Shown one piece after another: positions 8,910-18,949 of a stretch of DNA of 64,000 nt (the first letter of the stretch is position 1; every line of letters starts with the position of its first letter). The notes under the pieces are model-generated. The model was not told the origin of the DNA, did not search any database, and worked only from the letters and a program-made list of their open reading frames with translations. The position numbers and the translations under genes are program-made. Source of the DNA: Azoarcus sp. PA01 (GTDB lineage Bacteria; Pseudomonadota; Gammaproteobacteria; Burkholderiales; Rhodocyclaceae); the NCBI GenBank assembly GCA_001274695.2, contig LARU01000001.1, positions 124,001 to 188,000 on the forward strand, in the 5' to 3' direction.

Positions 8910-9407
8910 CCCAGTGTCTGGCACGTTAGTCTGCTGCATTACGCATGGCGGGTATTGCATGAGCACTAGGCCACCCGCAACGTCGAAAGTAAGGGGCGGG
9001 TGTGGGGCGGGGGCGGGCGGCGAAGTGGCGGGAAAAGGGGTAATTACCCTTTAGTAAGGGTAATGGAAAGGGTAGCAACTCAGGTCTGAAGCCATTCCTG
9101 GATGAGAACCGACGCACGTCCGCAGCATTGCTTGCCATTACCCACCTGCCCCAAGAGCGATTCTTCGGTAGTCAACCCAGCACCACCAATACCCTCAAAG
9201 CCCGGACTTGCTCCGGGCTTTGTCTTATCTGCCCGAAACGCCAGCCGTGGCGCGGGTTCCAGCGATGCGTGCGAAAGGTGCGGTCGCACCTGGAAGCCTA
9301 CATTCGTCATAAATTACATAAAAATGAGGCAGAGAGGGCTCTCTACTCTCTGTTCGTGCGGAAGGCGGTTTCGCACGCGTCCTATACGAATCAATGGGTT
9401 GCGAAGG
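8910..9407. other. Intergenic stretch before the IS3 element
   Basis: About 500 bases with no supportable gene. It contains a G-rich run near 8995-9055 and one terminator-like hairpin (9197). Short ORFs here show no family features. Confidence 0.5.
9197..9226 (+). terminator. Rho-independent terminator-like hairpin
   Basis: AAAGCCCGGA (9197-9206) pairs perfectly with TCCGGGCTTT (9212-9221) around a 5-base loop, followed by GTCTT. The T-run is weak. It would work in either direction because the stem starts with AAA and ends with TTT. Which transcript it ends is unclear. Confidence 0.55.
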
Positions 9408-9446
9408 TGAATCGCCCCGGGTTTCGCGGAGGCCGTTTTGTGTGAG

Positions 9447-10352
9447 TCAGGCGGCGACCGCCTGCTCGCCAAGGCTGCGGTAATAGTTTGCCTCGGCTTC
9501 GGCTGGGGGAATGTACCCGATCGGCTCAAGTAACCGGTGATGGTTGAACCACGAGACCCATTCGAGGGTGGCCAGCTCGACCGCTTCGACGCTTTTCCAG
9601 GGCCCACGCCGGTGAATGACTTCTGCCTTGTAGAGCCCGTTGATGGTTTCGGCGAGCGCGTTGTCGTAGCTGTCGCCCCGGCTGCCGACCGACGGCTCGA
9701 TGCCCGCTTCTGCCAGTCGCTCGCTGTATCGGATCGAGACGTACTGCGAGCCGCGATCGCTATGATGAATCAAAGCATTACGTTCGGGTTGGCGCGCCCA
9801 CAGGGACTGTTCCAGCGCATCGAGGACGAACTCCGTGCGCATGGACCGGCTGACGCGCCAACCTACGATGTAGCGGGCGAAGACGTCGATGACGAAGGCG
9901 ACGTACACGAAACCCTGCCAGGTCGAGACATAGGTGAAGTCGGAAACCCAGAGCTGGTTCGGGCGCTGCGCGGCGAACTGACGATTGACGCGATCGAGCG
10001 GACAAGGAGCAGCAGGATCCGGCCGGGTAGTCCGCATGACCTTGCCGCGCATGGCGCCGCGCAGCCCTTTGACACGCATCAACCGCTCAACCGTGCAGCG
10101 GGCGACCTCAAGGCCTTCGCGCCGCAACTGCCGCCATACCTTGCGCGCTCCATACACCTGCAGATTCGCCTGCCAGATCCGCTCGATGTGGTCCTCCAGC
10201 ATCGCGTCGCGACGGGCCCGCGCACAGCGCAAAGCCGGATCGCGCCGGCGCGCCACGGCACGTCGATAAGCCGACGGGGCGACCTGCAGCACCTTGCAGA
10301 TCGGCTCGACCCCGAAGTGCTCGCGGTGCGTGTCGATGAAACCGTTCATCAC
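9447..10352 (-). CDS. IS3-family transposase OrfB (DDE integrase)
   Basis: A 301-aa rve-domain transposase. An HTH_21-like region (about 45-100, [14 protein letters not shown]) precedes the catalytic core. The DDE residues lie in [17 protein letters not shown] and [15 protein letters not shown]. It overlaps orfA by 4 bases in another frame. IS3 elements normally make the active OrfAB fusion by programmed frameshift at this overlap. The ORF is intact. Confidence 0.93.
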   Translation of the reverse strand: MMNGFIDTHREHFGVEPICKVLQVAPSAYRRAVARRRDPALRCARARRDAMLEDHIERIWQANLQVYGARKVWRQLRREGLEVARCTVERLMRVKGLRGAMRGKVMRTTRPDPAAPCPLDRVNRQFAAQRPNQLWVSDFTYVSTWQGFVYVAFVIDVFARYIVGWRVSRSMRTEFVLDALEQSLWARQPERNALIHHSDRGSQYVSIRYSERLAEAGIEPSVGSRGDSYDNALAETINGLYKAEVIHRRGPWKSVEAVELATLEWVSWFNHHRLLEPIGYIPPAEAEANYYRSLGEQAVAA

Positions 10353-10678
10353 TTGTTGCGGCGGTCGAGCTCCGCCTGCGCGAAATACGCGCTGGCCAGG
10401 CGCAGGATCTCGTTGGCCTTCTTCAGCTCGCGGACCTCGCGCTCGAGTTCCCTGATGCGTTGCTGCTCGGCGTTCGTGAGCCCCTCGCGCTGGCCGGTGT
10501 CGCGCTCATGCTGGCGAACCCACCGGCGCAGTGTCTCCGCCGTGCAGCCAATCTTTGCCGCGATCGAGACGATCGCCGCCCACTGGGATTCGTACTGACC
10601 CTTGGCCTCACACACCATACGCACGGCGCGCTCGGTGACCTCGGGGGAGAACTTCGCTGTCTTTTTCATGGGCTCCAT
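10349..10678 (-). CDS. IS3-family transposase OrfA
   Basis: A 109-aa protein with the IS3 HTH_Tnp_1 domain ([14 protein letters not shown] ... [16 protein letters not shown]) and a leucine-zipper-like heptad region ([21 protein letters not shown]) that in IS3 mediates multimerisation. It binds the terminal repeats. Intact, immediately upstream of orfB. Confidence 0.93.
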   Translation of the reverse strand: MEPMKKTAKFSPEVTERAVRMVCEAKGQYESQWAAIVSIAAKIGCTAETLRRWVRQHERDTGQREGLTNAEQQRIRELEREVRELKKANEILRLASAYFAQAELDRRNK

Positions 10679-10780
10679 CTTCTCAAGAGTTGGAGCCTCC
10701 GCAAAACCCGGGGCGATTCATTGTGCCCATCTAGGATTGCAGAGTCAGTTGCGACAACTAAGAATGGGTTGCCCGGGGCG

Positions 10781-12211
10781 GTGTCCCGAGAAGTGGTGTA
10801 ACAGCGTGAGGGAGTGAAGTGTTTGCCGTGGTGGCCCTGCAGGGCCACCACGGCGGGCGCGAAGTCGGCGGGTCATCGGAGATCTTCGGTAAGGTAGGAG
10901 TCGCGACACTTCAACCGAACCATGAGGAAGACCCCGATGACCCAAGACAGGATGCAGCTTTCCGAGCTGCTTGAGAAGGCCGGCGCCGACGACATCGTGC
11001 GCGAGATGATCGGCTTCGTCGCCCAGCGCCTGATGGAGCTGGACGTGGCCAATCGCTGTGGCGCAGCGCACGGCGAACGCAGCGAAGAGCGGACCAACTC
11101 GCGCAACGGCTACCGCGACCGCAACTGGGACACGCGTGCCGGCACGGTCGCGCTGCGCATCCCGAAGCTGCGCACGGGCAGCTACTTTCCGCCCTTCCTG
11201 GAGCCGCGGCGTACCGCCGAGAGAGCGCTCGCGGCGGTGATCCAGGAAACCTACGTGCAGGGCATCTCCACCCGCTCGGTCGATGATCTGGTGCAGGCCA
11301 TGGGCATGAGCGGGATCTCCAAGAGCCAGGTCTCGCGCCTGTGCGCCGAGATCGACGAGCGGGTGCAGACCTTCCTGCAACGCCCGATCGAGGGCGACTG
11401 GCCCTACCTGTGGATCGACGCCACTTACCTGAAGGTGCGCGAGGCCGGCCGGATCGTCTCGGTGGCCGCCATAATCGCCATCGGTGCGAACACCGATGGA
11501 CGACGCGAGGTGCTGGGCATGCAGGTCGGCGCCTCTGAGGCCGAGCCGTTCTGGACCGGGTTCCTGCGCAGCCTCACCCGGCGCGGGCTGCGCGGCGTCA
11601 AGCTGGTGATCTCCGACGCCCACGAGGGGCTCAAGGCCGCCGTGCGCAAGGTGATCTCGGCCAGTTGGCAGCGCTGCCGGGTGCATTTCATGCGCAACGT
11701 GCTCGTGCATGCGCCGGCCGGGCAACGCCGTGTCGTCTCCGCCCTGGTCGCGACGATCTTTGCCCAGACCACCGAGCGCGCAGCGCGTGACCAATGGCGC
11801 ACGGTCGCCGACCAGTTACGCGAGCGCTTTCCGAAGATCGGAAAGCTGATGGACGAGGCCGAGGACGACGTGCTGGCACACATGAGCTTCCCGAAGGAGC
11901 ACCGCACGAAGATCCACAGCACCAACCCGCTCGAGCGCCTCAACGGCGAGATCAAGCGCCGTACCGACGTCGTTGGCATCTTCCCGAACGAGGCCTCGAT
12001 CTACCGTCTGGCAGGGGCCTTGCTGCTCGAGCAGAACGACGAATGGGCCCTGCAGCGCCGTTACATGACGCTGGAAACGCTCGCCGAAGTTGGTGACAAT
12101 TCCAACGTCAGCCTGCCTGCGGTCGCAGCCTGACACGGGCTCCTGCCAAACCGGAGACGATGACCCGCCGACCGCTTCTGCTGACGATTCTTACACCACG
12201 CCCCGGGACAC
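10781..12211 (+). mobile_element. IS256-family element (complete)
   Basis: The ends are GTGTCCCGAGAAGTGGTGTA at 10781 and the inverted, related GTGTCCCGGGGCGTGGTGTA ending at 12211, giving 1431 bp. No 8-bp target duplication is visible. The right end cuts the 3' part of an XRE regulator gene. Confidence 0.8.
10922..12133 (+). CDS. IS256-family (mutator) transposase
   Basis: A 403-aa mutator-type transposase of normal length. The N-terminus contains [17 protein letters not shown] and [19 protein letters not shown]. The catalytic core includes [26 protein letters not shown] and the C-terminal [17 protein letters not shown]. The frame is intact, so the copy may be active. An alternative start is the ATG at 10937. 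Confidence 0.95.
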   Translation: MRKTPMTQDRMQLSELLEKAGADDIVREMIGFVAQRLMELDVANRCGAAHGERSEERTNSRNGYRDRNWDTRAGTVALRIPKLRTGSYFPPFLEPRRTAERALAAVIQETYVQGISTRSVDDLVQAMGMSGISKSQVSRLCAEIDERVQTFLQRPIEGDWPYLWIDATYLKVREAGRIVSVAAIIAIGANTDGRREVLGMQVGASEAEPFWTGFLRSLTRRGLRGVKLVISDAHEGLKAAVRKVISASWQRCRVHFMRNVLVHAPAGQRRVVSALVATIFAQTTERAARDQWRTVADQLRERFPKIGKLMDEAEDDVLAHMSFPKEHRTKIHSTNPLERLNGEIKRRTDVVGIFPNEASIYRLAGALLLEQNDEWALQRRYMTLETLAEVGDNSNVSLPAVAA

Positions 12212-12473
12212 GATCCCCCTGGCCGCGAAGCCACGCGTACATATCGGCGGATTGCTTGTCCTTCCCGTATGTCAGGTGCAGCAGAATTTGCACAGGCCTC
12301 GGGACGTTGCGCCCGGACTCATAGCGAGAACCACCGCTTTGCGTGACGCCGACACGGCTCCAGAACTCCGACTGGTTCATCGCGTGCTTTTTCCGAAAGC
12401 TGCGGATGTCCTCGCCAGTCTTGAAGCACAGCGCTGGTTGCTGTCGTGGCTTCTTTTGGGGGCGTTCAGTCAT
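12212..12473 (-). pseudogene. XRE-type HTH regulator, 3' end replaced by IS256
   Basis: Starting at ATG 12473 with AAGGAG just upstream, the ORF reads MTERPQKKPRQQ and then an XRE helix-turn-helix (IRSFRKKHAMNQSEFWSRVGV). The TQSGGSRYESGRNVP motif that follows is typical of HigA/MqsA-like antitoxins and short phage regulators. After about 87 residues it enters IS256 terminal DNA. The family is often about 100 aa, so little may be lost. No matching toxin is beside it. Confidence 0.6.
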
Positions 12474-12946
12474 GACGCGGCTAGTCTCCTTATGGTAGCG
12501 AAGGACGTCATATGGAAGTATGCCACGGGCAATGGTCCGTGCAGCGCGCCCTGCTATGTCGTCGGTATGATGAACGATGAACGGTGTCGTGAGATTGCAG
12601 GGGATCCGCGCTGGACGTTGTAGGTGCGCTGGTGCCATGCGGCGCGCTGGGTGGATCTGGGCAGACGCGCCTCGGGACCGGTGCGACGAGTATGGCGCAA
12701 CTCAGACAGTACCGTCGGGACTGCCGGTAACGGCCAGTTGGTCATTGCCAGCTTGAAGCGGAACGCCCACAGTGAACGTCGTAGCAGTCATGGGCTAGGA
12801 TTACTGGGACTAAAACCATGGTAGAAAAAGCGGGCCGGAGTCGGACTAGACCGAGACCTTGATGCGTAGTTAAGGAAGACAGCTGCTGATTCGAGCCGGA
12901 ACCCGGCGGCTACCGAAACGCCTATTCATATCTCATCCTGAAAGCC
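12474..12946. other. Intergenic stretch
   Basis: About 470 bases between the XRE remnant and the sacsin-like gene. No gene, terminator or clear repeat is seen. Confidence 0.4.
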
Positions 12947-15900
12947 TCAGTCCAGCTTCTCAATGTTGGCGCGCAACATGCCGAGCTCGAGGGTGATCTG
13001 GCGCGTGCCAAGCATGCGTGCCGGATTGGGGAAGCACTTTGCAACTGGTGCGTGGCCGACGACGCGATAGACGCGCCACAATTCGTAGCGAGCGCGCTCG
13101 CGTAACGCCTTTTCGAACTCCTTGCGCGGCCAGTCGAATCGGCCATCGACGCCCGTAGTTGACTTTACTTCGATCCAACGTGGTCGCCCATGTGCGTCGA
13201 TCGAGCGGATGTCGTGGTCGGCACCGGGTTCTTCACGCGAGGTCCAAATGACGTAGCGTTCGGGCTCTGCATAACCCATATCGTGCACTTTCTGTAGCTC
13301 CATGCGATAGATGAGTTCTTCGCCGCGCCGACCTAAGAGGCTAGCGCGCTCGATTTCGGCAGGCGTCGGTGGAAGCCAGCCCCTGGACGATCGGCTCCCA
13401 CCGCGGCCCGAGGGGCCGCGTGGCTCGATCTCTGTGCCCTTCTTCGATGCGACGGTCAGCGAAACATCATCGAGGTTTGGCAGTTCAAAGAGCGGGGGCG
13501 GTGGCGGCGGATTGGTTGAGAGCGGCGGCGCCAGATCGACGGGGCCGACTGCCTCCGCGTTCGTAGAGCCGCCCGTGTCGAGATTGTCGAAGACTTGGCG
13601 CAATGCAAGTTCCTCGGCATCATCGTCACTATCGTCATCGTTGTCGAGATCGATGCTGTCTTCTTCCTCGTCCGCCCATTGGCGGCCATGAGGAATGCCC
13701 ATCCGATCGAGGTATTCCGTGAGCTCCTCATGAGTGCCGCAGAGGAGAAGCGGAAGGAAGGCGTTGGCAATGCTGCGCATCGTCGCCACGCTAGTCGCTC
13801 CCGCGATCTCGGCAAGCGCTTCAGCGAGCAGCAACTGAAAGCTGTTCTTGGTCTTCGGGGGAATGACGCCAATCCGTTCTCTGCTGACGGCGACCTGTGC
13901 GGGGACGAGAACACTCGCGCCACCTACGCTGTATCGCCGCTCCATACTCTGGAAGAAGGCAATTTCGCGGACGGCGGCAAGGCGCGCTTCGATCGTTGCC
14001 AGATCCGAAGGCTCGAAGCCCGGATGGCCATGTCGGTTCCGGTATGCGATCTCATACAGTGCTTGCGCAAAAAGCGGCCGGCGCAGCATGGCAAGGACCC
14101 GCTCGCTCTGCTTGGGCTTGTACCAGAATGGCGGTCGCCCCAAGAGACCGAGCACCGGCGCACTCGTGCCCGCGATCGCAGACAGTGGGCGGATGCCGAG
14201 ACCGACGAAAAATGCGCGAGCCTGCTCAGACCGTTCGATAACCCCGATCCCGCTATTTGCGTTGCGAAGCGCCTCTTCGAGCGCCTGAAAGTCAGGTTCG
14301 ACGAGCTTTCCGGCACGCAATTCGCCAAGCGTGAAGAGCCGCGCTCGATCGTCGATTAAGCAGCGAACATCCTCGAGCCCCTGCGGCAGTCCGAAGCTTC
14401 GGCGCGCGCTGTAGGCTTCGAGTAGGATGCGCCGGCGACGGGTGTCGAGCGGCGTGTCCTTTGCCCAATCGGTCCCCACGTGCCGGAAGAAGTGCGCCCA
14501 ATGGCCATCGGTCGATTGGGCCGGCGCGCCAAGCTCTTGATAGGCGCGGCCGACTTCATCGGAATAGCGGTAGAGCGGGATCGCCTCGGCTAACGGTGCT
14601 GCCGTCCGAGGTCCGACGAGGATTTCCGAGGGCGCATAGTATCCGTCTTGTACCCAGCAGATCGGCATCTTGACAATCTCGGACTTGGCGCGACGCTCGC
14701 GCCCGATCGCCTCCACGAGCGTGGGATAGAGCAGATCTGGCCGATTAGGCGCTCTGCACTCTACCCGACCGCGCTTGATGATATCGAGAAGGGTCTCGGA
14801 ATCGGGCGCGATCTTGAGTTTCAGCTTACGATAGAGAAGATCGTTGGTCCCGCCGACAACCCGGTCATCGTCGCCAATGCATAACCGATTGGTTGTTGTG
14901 TCGAGATGCAGCATGGCCGGGGTGACAAGCCGACCTGACCGTGCCTTGATGCAGGGGATTGCCCGCAATTCGTCGATTTCTGCAGGGCGCAGCAACTTCA
15001 GATTCTCGGTGAGGAGCTTTTCAAACCGCTCCGCCATCTCGGGTCGATCGGCGAGGCCGCGAGCGTAGCGCACGAGATCCGAGCCGTTCAGGGTGTTCCG
15101 GATCCGCAGGCGTCCCATCAGATCGGGCGCGTTCAACATCTCCTTCGACGGCGCGTCGATGGCCGGGTCGAGCAGGCGGGCGAGCGGTTTCTTAAGATGC
15201 ACCATGGCGCTCGGGACGACCCACTGGTCTCGCTGGTTCTTGACCACCGGATTGTTGCGCAGCGCCGTCAGGGCGCGCCGGCTGATCGGTGTCTTTCGCG
15301 TCAACAGCTTTCGGTAAAGGATTTCGCGCTCCCGATCATCGGGGGCGGCCGTGGCCGCGCGCTCGGCAGCGTCGATCAGCCATTGCTCCTCGTTGAATGT
15401 CCGGCAGTGGCTAGAAATCGCTTTGAAGGGAACGAGCTCCGGATGCAGCCTGTTGGCCTCCGGCTCTGGACAGTCGGCCCAGAGATCGGGATCCACGATC
15501 ATGAGTTGGGTGGCGGGTCTGAGCTCGCCGGATGCGCTCAGAGTGGAGGACGTGTTGCCGAGATCGGCCTTATGCTGCTTGGTCAGGCGGCGCGGATAGG
15601 CCGACAGCGCAGCGGCGAGGCGCTTCTGCATGTCGATACCGGCGAGGGCGCGGCTGAAGTCCGTGAAATGGAAGTTGGCGCCGTCGCCGACCTTGGTCTC
15701 AAGACCGTCCTCATCCTTGCCCGCGCATCGCAATCGGACCAGCGAGGAGGCAGTGAACCGCTTGGCGCCGCACTCGGCGACCAGATCGCATAGCGCTTTG
15801 TCGGCGGCGAGGGCCGGATCGAGATAGCGCTTGTCACTGAGGAATCCGGCATACTGTTCTTCCGTCGGCAGCACGATCTCGCTTGCTGAAGCGAAGTGGT

Positions 15901-17287
15901 CCTCGCCCTTTCCCTGCGTGGGCCAGCAGGCGTCCTTTGCGAGCCGTTCGGCGACCTTGGTCACGAAGTGAGCTGGGCTCGCGGCGCCGTCGCCGAAAAG
16001 CGCCTTGAAGGAGTCGGCACCATATCGGCCGAACCAGTCGGCCTTGAGCAGATCGACGGTCAGATCTACGGCCTGATCGATGAGCCAGTCGTTCCAGACG
16101 TGGTCGTTGATCCCGCTACGATCGGTATTGAGTTCGAACGGCGCGCTGACGCTGACGACGCAACCAGTGCGGGAGGAAGGCGTCTTCAGCGGATAGTAGA
16201 AATAACCGTGCTGGGCGAGATCGATGCGCCGACGTGCGATCGGGACGGAGACCGCGATCTTTAGCCGCCCGCCGGGCAGCTTGTAATAGGCAGGGAAGCG
16301 GCGTGCGGCATGATCGGCCGGGATCTCGATCGACCGGAAGAATTCCTCCTCCTGGAACGGCACGCCCCTGTCGTCGCCATCGATGAGTCTCCCGCTCCGC
16401 GCCACCATGGTGACGCCCGGGGCACGGCAGTGTTCGGGCTTCGCGTCCTGCCTCCAGCGCAGCATCCGGCCCGTGCGAATCGAGCGGATATTCACCTCGC
16501 GCAGGCCGCGCTTCTTGCCGCTGAGCGCCAGCTTTACTAGCGTATCCGGCATTCCCGCCGCCATCAATCTGATGGCATGCTCCTCGCGCTCGACGGTGAA
16601 GGCCTCAAGCCTCTCGGTCGATTTCTGCCGGTACTGCACGTAGACACGAACACCCTTCTCGCCCCGCCACGCCGGGTCGCGCTCGCGCCCCGTTTCCTGG
16701 GTCTGAAGATCGAGCAGCGCGACCTGCCCGCCGGAGCGCACGTGGATTTCGTCACCAAAGCGGAAGAGCGAGCGCAGGCCGAAATTCTTCGAACCAATGC
16801 CGTTTTCTTTCGGCGCCACCACCTCTGCTTGCCGGCTGCCCATCACATTGCCGGTGCCGACGATCACCGAGAGCCGTTCCCATCCGTTGCGGTCAATGTT
16901 TCGGCCCGTGCCGGCTACCTCAAGCGAGCTGCTCCCGAAGGTGAGCGTCAGCGTCTCGCCGCCGCCATCATATTCGTTCTGGACGAGCTCGCGCAGTACG
17001 TCGCTCGCATCATGTCCCGCGACAAACTGCTCGATGAAGCTAGAGCCGATCCTGGTTCGCCGGCTGCCGCTGAAGTCGGGCGGCGCATAGTCGGGCTCTT
17101 TGACGGAAGGGGGGAGGATGCAGGCCTTTCCACGATTCCGAGCAGATCGGCTTGGGGGTGTGACCTCAGTCGTTCCACCCGGCCGCTCTAATTCCTCTGT
17201 TGCTAAATTCTTGTCCAAACTTCGCACCGCGCCGCTAGGATGATGGCAGCATCGTAGCGCGCACGTCATACACGCGCAACGACGCAC
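12947..17287 (-). CDS. Sacsin-like GHKL ATPase with C-terminal DUF3883 (NOV-type) domain
   Basis: A 1446-aa protein. Residues about 90-250 form an Hsp90/sacsin-like ATP-binding fold: DVLRELVQNEYDGGG (N-box), RNIDRNGWERLSVIVGTGN, and the glycine-rich KENGIGSKNFGLRSLFRFGD lid. The long middle has no recognised domain. An acidic patch (about 1210-1225, DLDNDDDSDDDAEE) and a proline run precede a DUF3883/NOV_C domain (about 1330-1425) with GADHDIRS and WIEVKSTTG. Those acidic and lysine residues fit a PD-(D/E)xK-like nuclease core. The start is uncertain; the first 40 residues look non-conserved. Such ATPase-nuclease proteins occur in defence islands; that role here is inferred from architecture and neighbours. 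Confidence 0.8.
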   Translation of the reverse strand: MRRCACMTCALRCCHHPSGAVRSLDKNLATEELERPGGTTEVTPPSRSARNRGKACILPPSVKEPDYAPPDFSGSRRTRIGSSFIEQFVAGHDASDVLRELVQNEYDGGGETLTLTFGSSSLEVAGTGRNIDRNGWERLSVIVGTGNVMGSRQAEVVAPKENGIGSKNFGLRSLFRFGDEIHVRSGGQVALLDLQTQETGRERDPAWRGEKGVRVYVQYRQKSTERLEAFTVEREEHAIRLMAAGMPDTLVKLALSGKKRGLREVNIRSIRTGRMLRWRQDAKPEHCRAPGVTMVARSGRLIDGDDRGVPFQEEEFFRSIEIPADHAARRFPAYYKLPGGRLKIAVSVPIARRRIDLAQHGYFYYPLKTPSSRTGCVVSVSAPFELNTDRSGINDHVWNDWLIDQAVDLTVDLLKADWFGRYGADSFKALFGDGAASPAHFVTKVAERLAKDACWPTQGKGEDHFASASEIVLPTEEQYAGFLSDKRYLDPALAADKALCDLVAECGAKRFTASSLVRLRCAGKDEDGLETKVGDGANFHFTDFSRALAGIDMQKRLAAALSAYPRRLTKQHKADLGNTSSTLSASGELRPATQLMIVDPDLWADCPEPEANRLHPELVPFKAISSHCRTFNEEQWLIDAAERAATAAPDDREREILYRKLLTRKTPISRRALTALRNNPVVKNQRDQWVVPSAMVHLKKPLARLLDPAIDAPSKEMLNAPDLMGRLRIRNTLNGSDLVRYARGLADRPEMAERFEKLLTENLKLLRPAEIDELRAIPCIKARSGRLVTPAMLHLDTTTNRLCIGDDDRVVGGTNDLLYRKLKLKIAPDSETLLDIIKRGRVECRAPNRPDLLYPTLVEAIGRERRAKSEIVKMPICWVQDGYYAPSEILVGPRTAAPLAEAIPLYRYSDEVGRAYQELGAPAQSTDGHWAHFFRHVGTDWAKDTPLDTRRRRILLEAYSARRSFGLPQGLEDVRCLIDDRARLFTLGELRAGKLVEPDFQALEEALRNANSGIGVIERSEQARAFFVGLGIRPLSAIAGTSAPVLGLLGRPPFWYKPKQSERVLAMLRRPLFAQALYEIAYRNRHGHPGFEPSDLATIEARLAAVREIAFFQSMERRYSVGGASVLVPAQVAVSRERIGVIPPKTKNSFQLLLAEALAEIAGATSVATMRSIANAFLPLLLCGTHEELTEYLDRMGIPHGRQWADEEEDSIDLDNDDDSDDDAEELALRQVFDNLDTGGSTNAEAVGPVDLAPPLSTNPPPPPPLFELPNLDDVSLTVASKKGTEIEPRGPSGRGGSRSSRGWLPPTPAEIERASLLGRRGEELIYRMELQKVHDMGYAEPERYVIWTSREEPGADHDIRSIDAHGRPRWIEVKSTTGVDGRFDWPRKEFEKALRERARYELWRVYRVVGHAPVAKCFPNPARMLGTRQITLELGMLRANIEKLD

Positions 17288-17775
17288 GAAGGTTTGCTTT
17301 TTGTTGAGCGAGAGGCCGAGGCTGAGCGATTACGCAGGTGAGCGATCCCTAGTTCAGCGTCCGCAAATAGGTGCGTTGCTGCCGCTAACAAATCAATGCG
17401 GCAATGTCGCCTTAGGTTTAGGTTTGTTTGACGTCTGCCCTCCACGTGCCGAGGCTGGATGACGCGAGAGCGCCTGCGGGCAGACGTTGAATAAACCTCC
17501 AGGGACGAAACCGCGGAATGCTGCCGCGCGGTTTGGGCAGGGCGCGACCTATGGGAATTTGAAGTCAGTCGCTGTTCCCGGGATGGCCGGTGATTGGCGC
17601 ATCGAACCGTCGGCCACGCACAGCTCGACACCGACGGCGGTCATTGGCGCCACGATCGCGCGTGCCGGAAGCGGCGAATGCTGGCGAGAAGGCATCGAAC
17701 AACAGCCGGCCGCTGCCGGCGCCGGGAACTCGGGCGCCGATGCTGTCGTGTGACGAAAGAGCTGCAGGCGGTGCA
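17288..17775. other. Intergenic stretch left of the IS91-type unit
   Basis: Nearly 490 bases without a supportable gene. It contains the large inverted repeat at 17421-17497 and probably one end of the IS91-type element, which cannot be placed exactly. Confidence 0.4.
17421..17497. repeat. 20-bp inverted repeat around a 37-bp loop
   Basis: GGTTTGTTTGACGTCTGCCC (17421-17440) pairs with the complement of 17478-17497 at 17 of 20 positions, perfectly in the inner 10 (ACGTCTGCCC). The spacing suits a cruciform or attachment site more than a terminator (no T-run). Confidence 0.5.
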
Positions 17776-18942
17776 TCATGGTGGTGCGCGAATCGGCTGT
17801 CGACGCATGATGATCTCGACGACCAGCATGGCGCTGCCGCAGCAGCGACAGACGAAGGTTGGCGGTGGCGTGACGGCGCTTTCGTTGTCGATCGGTTCGG
17901 GTCGAGGCACATCGAGCAAGGCACGCGCCGTGGCCAGATTCTGCTGTCGCCCGGCATTGGCCAGCAGTCCGTAGTGACGGATGCGGTGGAAACCCGTTGG
18001 CAACACATGCAGCAGGAAGCGCCGCATGAACTCATCGGCGGCAAGCGTCATCGTCTTGTGGCGGGTACGCCCCTTGGCGCGGTAGTCCTTCCAGCGGAAG
18101 GACACGCCGTGCTCATCCATCGCCACCAATCGGCGGTTCGAGATGGCCACCCGGTGGGTGTAGCGGGAGAGGTAGGCCAATACGGCCTCGGGACCGGCGA
18201 ACGGACGCTTGGCATACACCACCCACTCGCACCTCTTCAGCGGCACCAACCACCGGCCGAACGCGCCGGCATCGGCCAGGGGCGCGTGCTCGCCGAAGAA
18301 TTGCAGCTGGCCGGCGCGATAGAGCTTCTCGAGTTCCTCGATGAAGCGCCGACGGAACAAGCGCGACAGCACGCGCACCGGCAGGAAGAACCCGCGCCGG
18401 CAAGCGACCCAGCGTTTGCCGTCTGGAGAAATTCCACCGCCGGGGACGATGCCATGCACGTGGGGATGATGCGTCAATGCCGAACCCCAGGTGTGCAGGA
18501 TCAAGGTGGCGCCGATCTGGACGCCGAGGTGTTTCGGATCGGCGGCGATCGTCGTCAGCGTTTCCGCTGCGACGTCGAACAACAGCCGGTAGATCACCGC
18601 CTTGTTGGTGTAGGCGATGGCGCTGATCGGTTCGGGCAGCGTGAAGACGATGTGGTAGTACTCGACGGGCAGCAGATCGGCCTGTCGGGCCTCGAGCCAG
18701 CGCTGCGCGGCACGCGCCTGGCACTTGGGGCAATGTCGATTGCGGCAGGAGTTGTAGCTGATCTCCTCATGCCCGCAGGCATTGCAACGCAATGCGTGTC
18801 CGCCCAGCGCCGCGGTACGGCACTGTTCGATGGCCGACATGACCTTGAGCTGACCGAGGCTCAGGTGGCCTGACTGCTTTGCTCGCCACGCGGGGCCATG
18901 GGTGCGGAAGATGTCGGCGACCTCCAGGGCAGGCCGCCCCAT
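17776..18942 (-). CDS. IS91-family transposase (Y2 type)
   Basis: A 388-aa transposase. The N-terminal zinc-binding domain shows CNACGHEE and NRHCPKCQ. The catalytic region contains HTWGSALTHHPHVHGIVPGG, the HUH-like histidine motif, and LAYLSRYTHRVAISNRRL with the conserved tyrosine region. The C-terminus has a second CRCCG cluster. Full length, intact. It follows the tyrosine recombinase gene directly. Confidence 0.92.
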   Translation of the reverse strand: MGRPALEVADIFRTHGPAWRAKQSGHLSLGQLKVMSAIEQCRTAALGGHALRCNACGHEEISYNSCRNRHCPKCQARAAQRWLEARQADLLPVEYYHIVFTLPEPISAIAYTNKAVIYRLLFDVAAETLTTIAADPKHLGVQIGATLILHTWGSALTHHPHVHGIVPGGGISPDGKRWVACRRGFFLPVRVLSRLFRRRFIEELEKLYRAGQLQFFGEHAPLADAGAFGRWLVPLKRCEWVVYAKRPFAGPEAVLAYLSRYTHRVAISNRRLVAMDEHGVSFRWKDYRAKGRTRHKTMTLAADEFMRRFLLHVLPTGFHRIRHYGLLANAGRQQNLATARALLDVPRPEPIDNESAVTPPPTFVCRCCGSAMLVVEIIMRRQPIRAPP

Positions 18943-18949
18943 GGCCGCG

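Larger units (their letters stand above)
9408..10720 (-). mobile_element. IS3-family element (complete)
   Basis: Terminal inverted repeats start TGAATCGCCCCGGGTTT at 9408 and, on the other strand, at 10720, with the TGA/TCA tips usual for IS3. Length is 1313 bp. It holds the overlapping orfA and orfB. No matching 3-4 bp target duplication is visible (AGG left, TTG right), so the flanks may have been rearranged. Confidence 0.85.

Noticed and set aside
9399..10729. Target-site duplication for the first IS3 element
   Set aside because: Bases outside the two ends do not match (AGG versus TTG), so none can be claimed.
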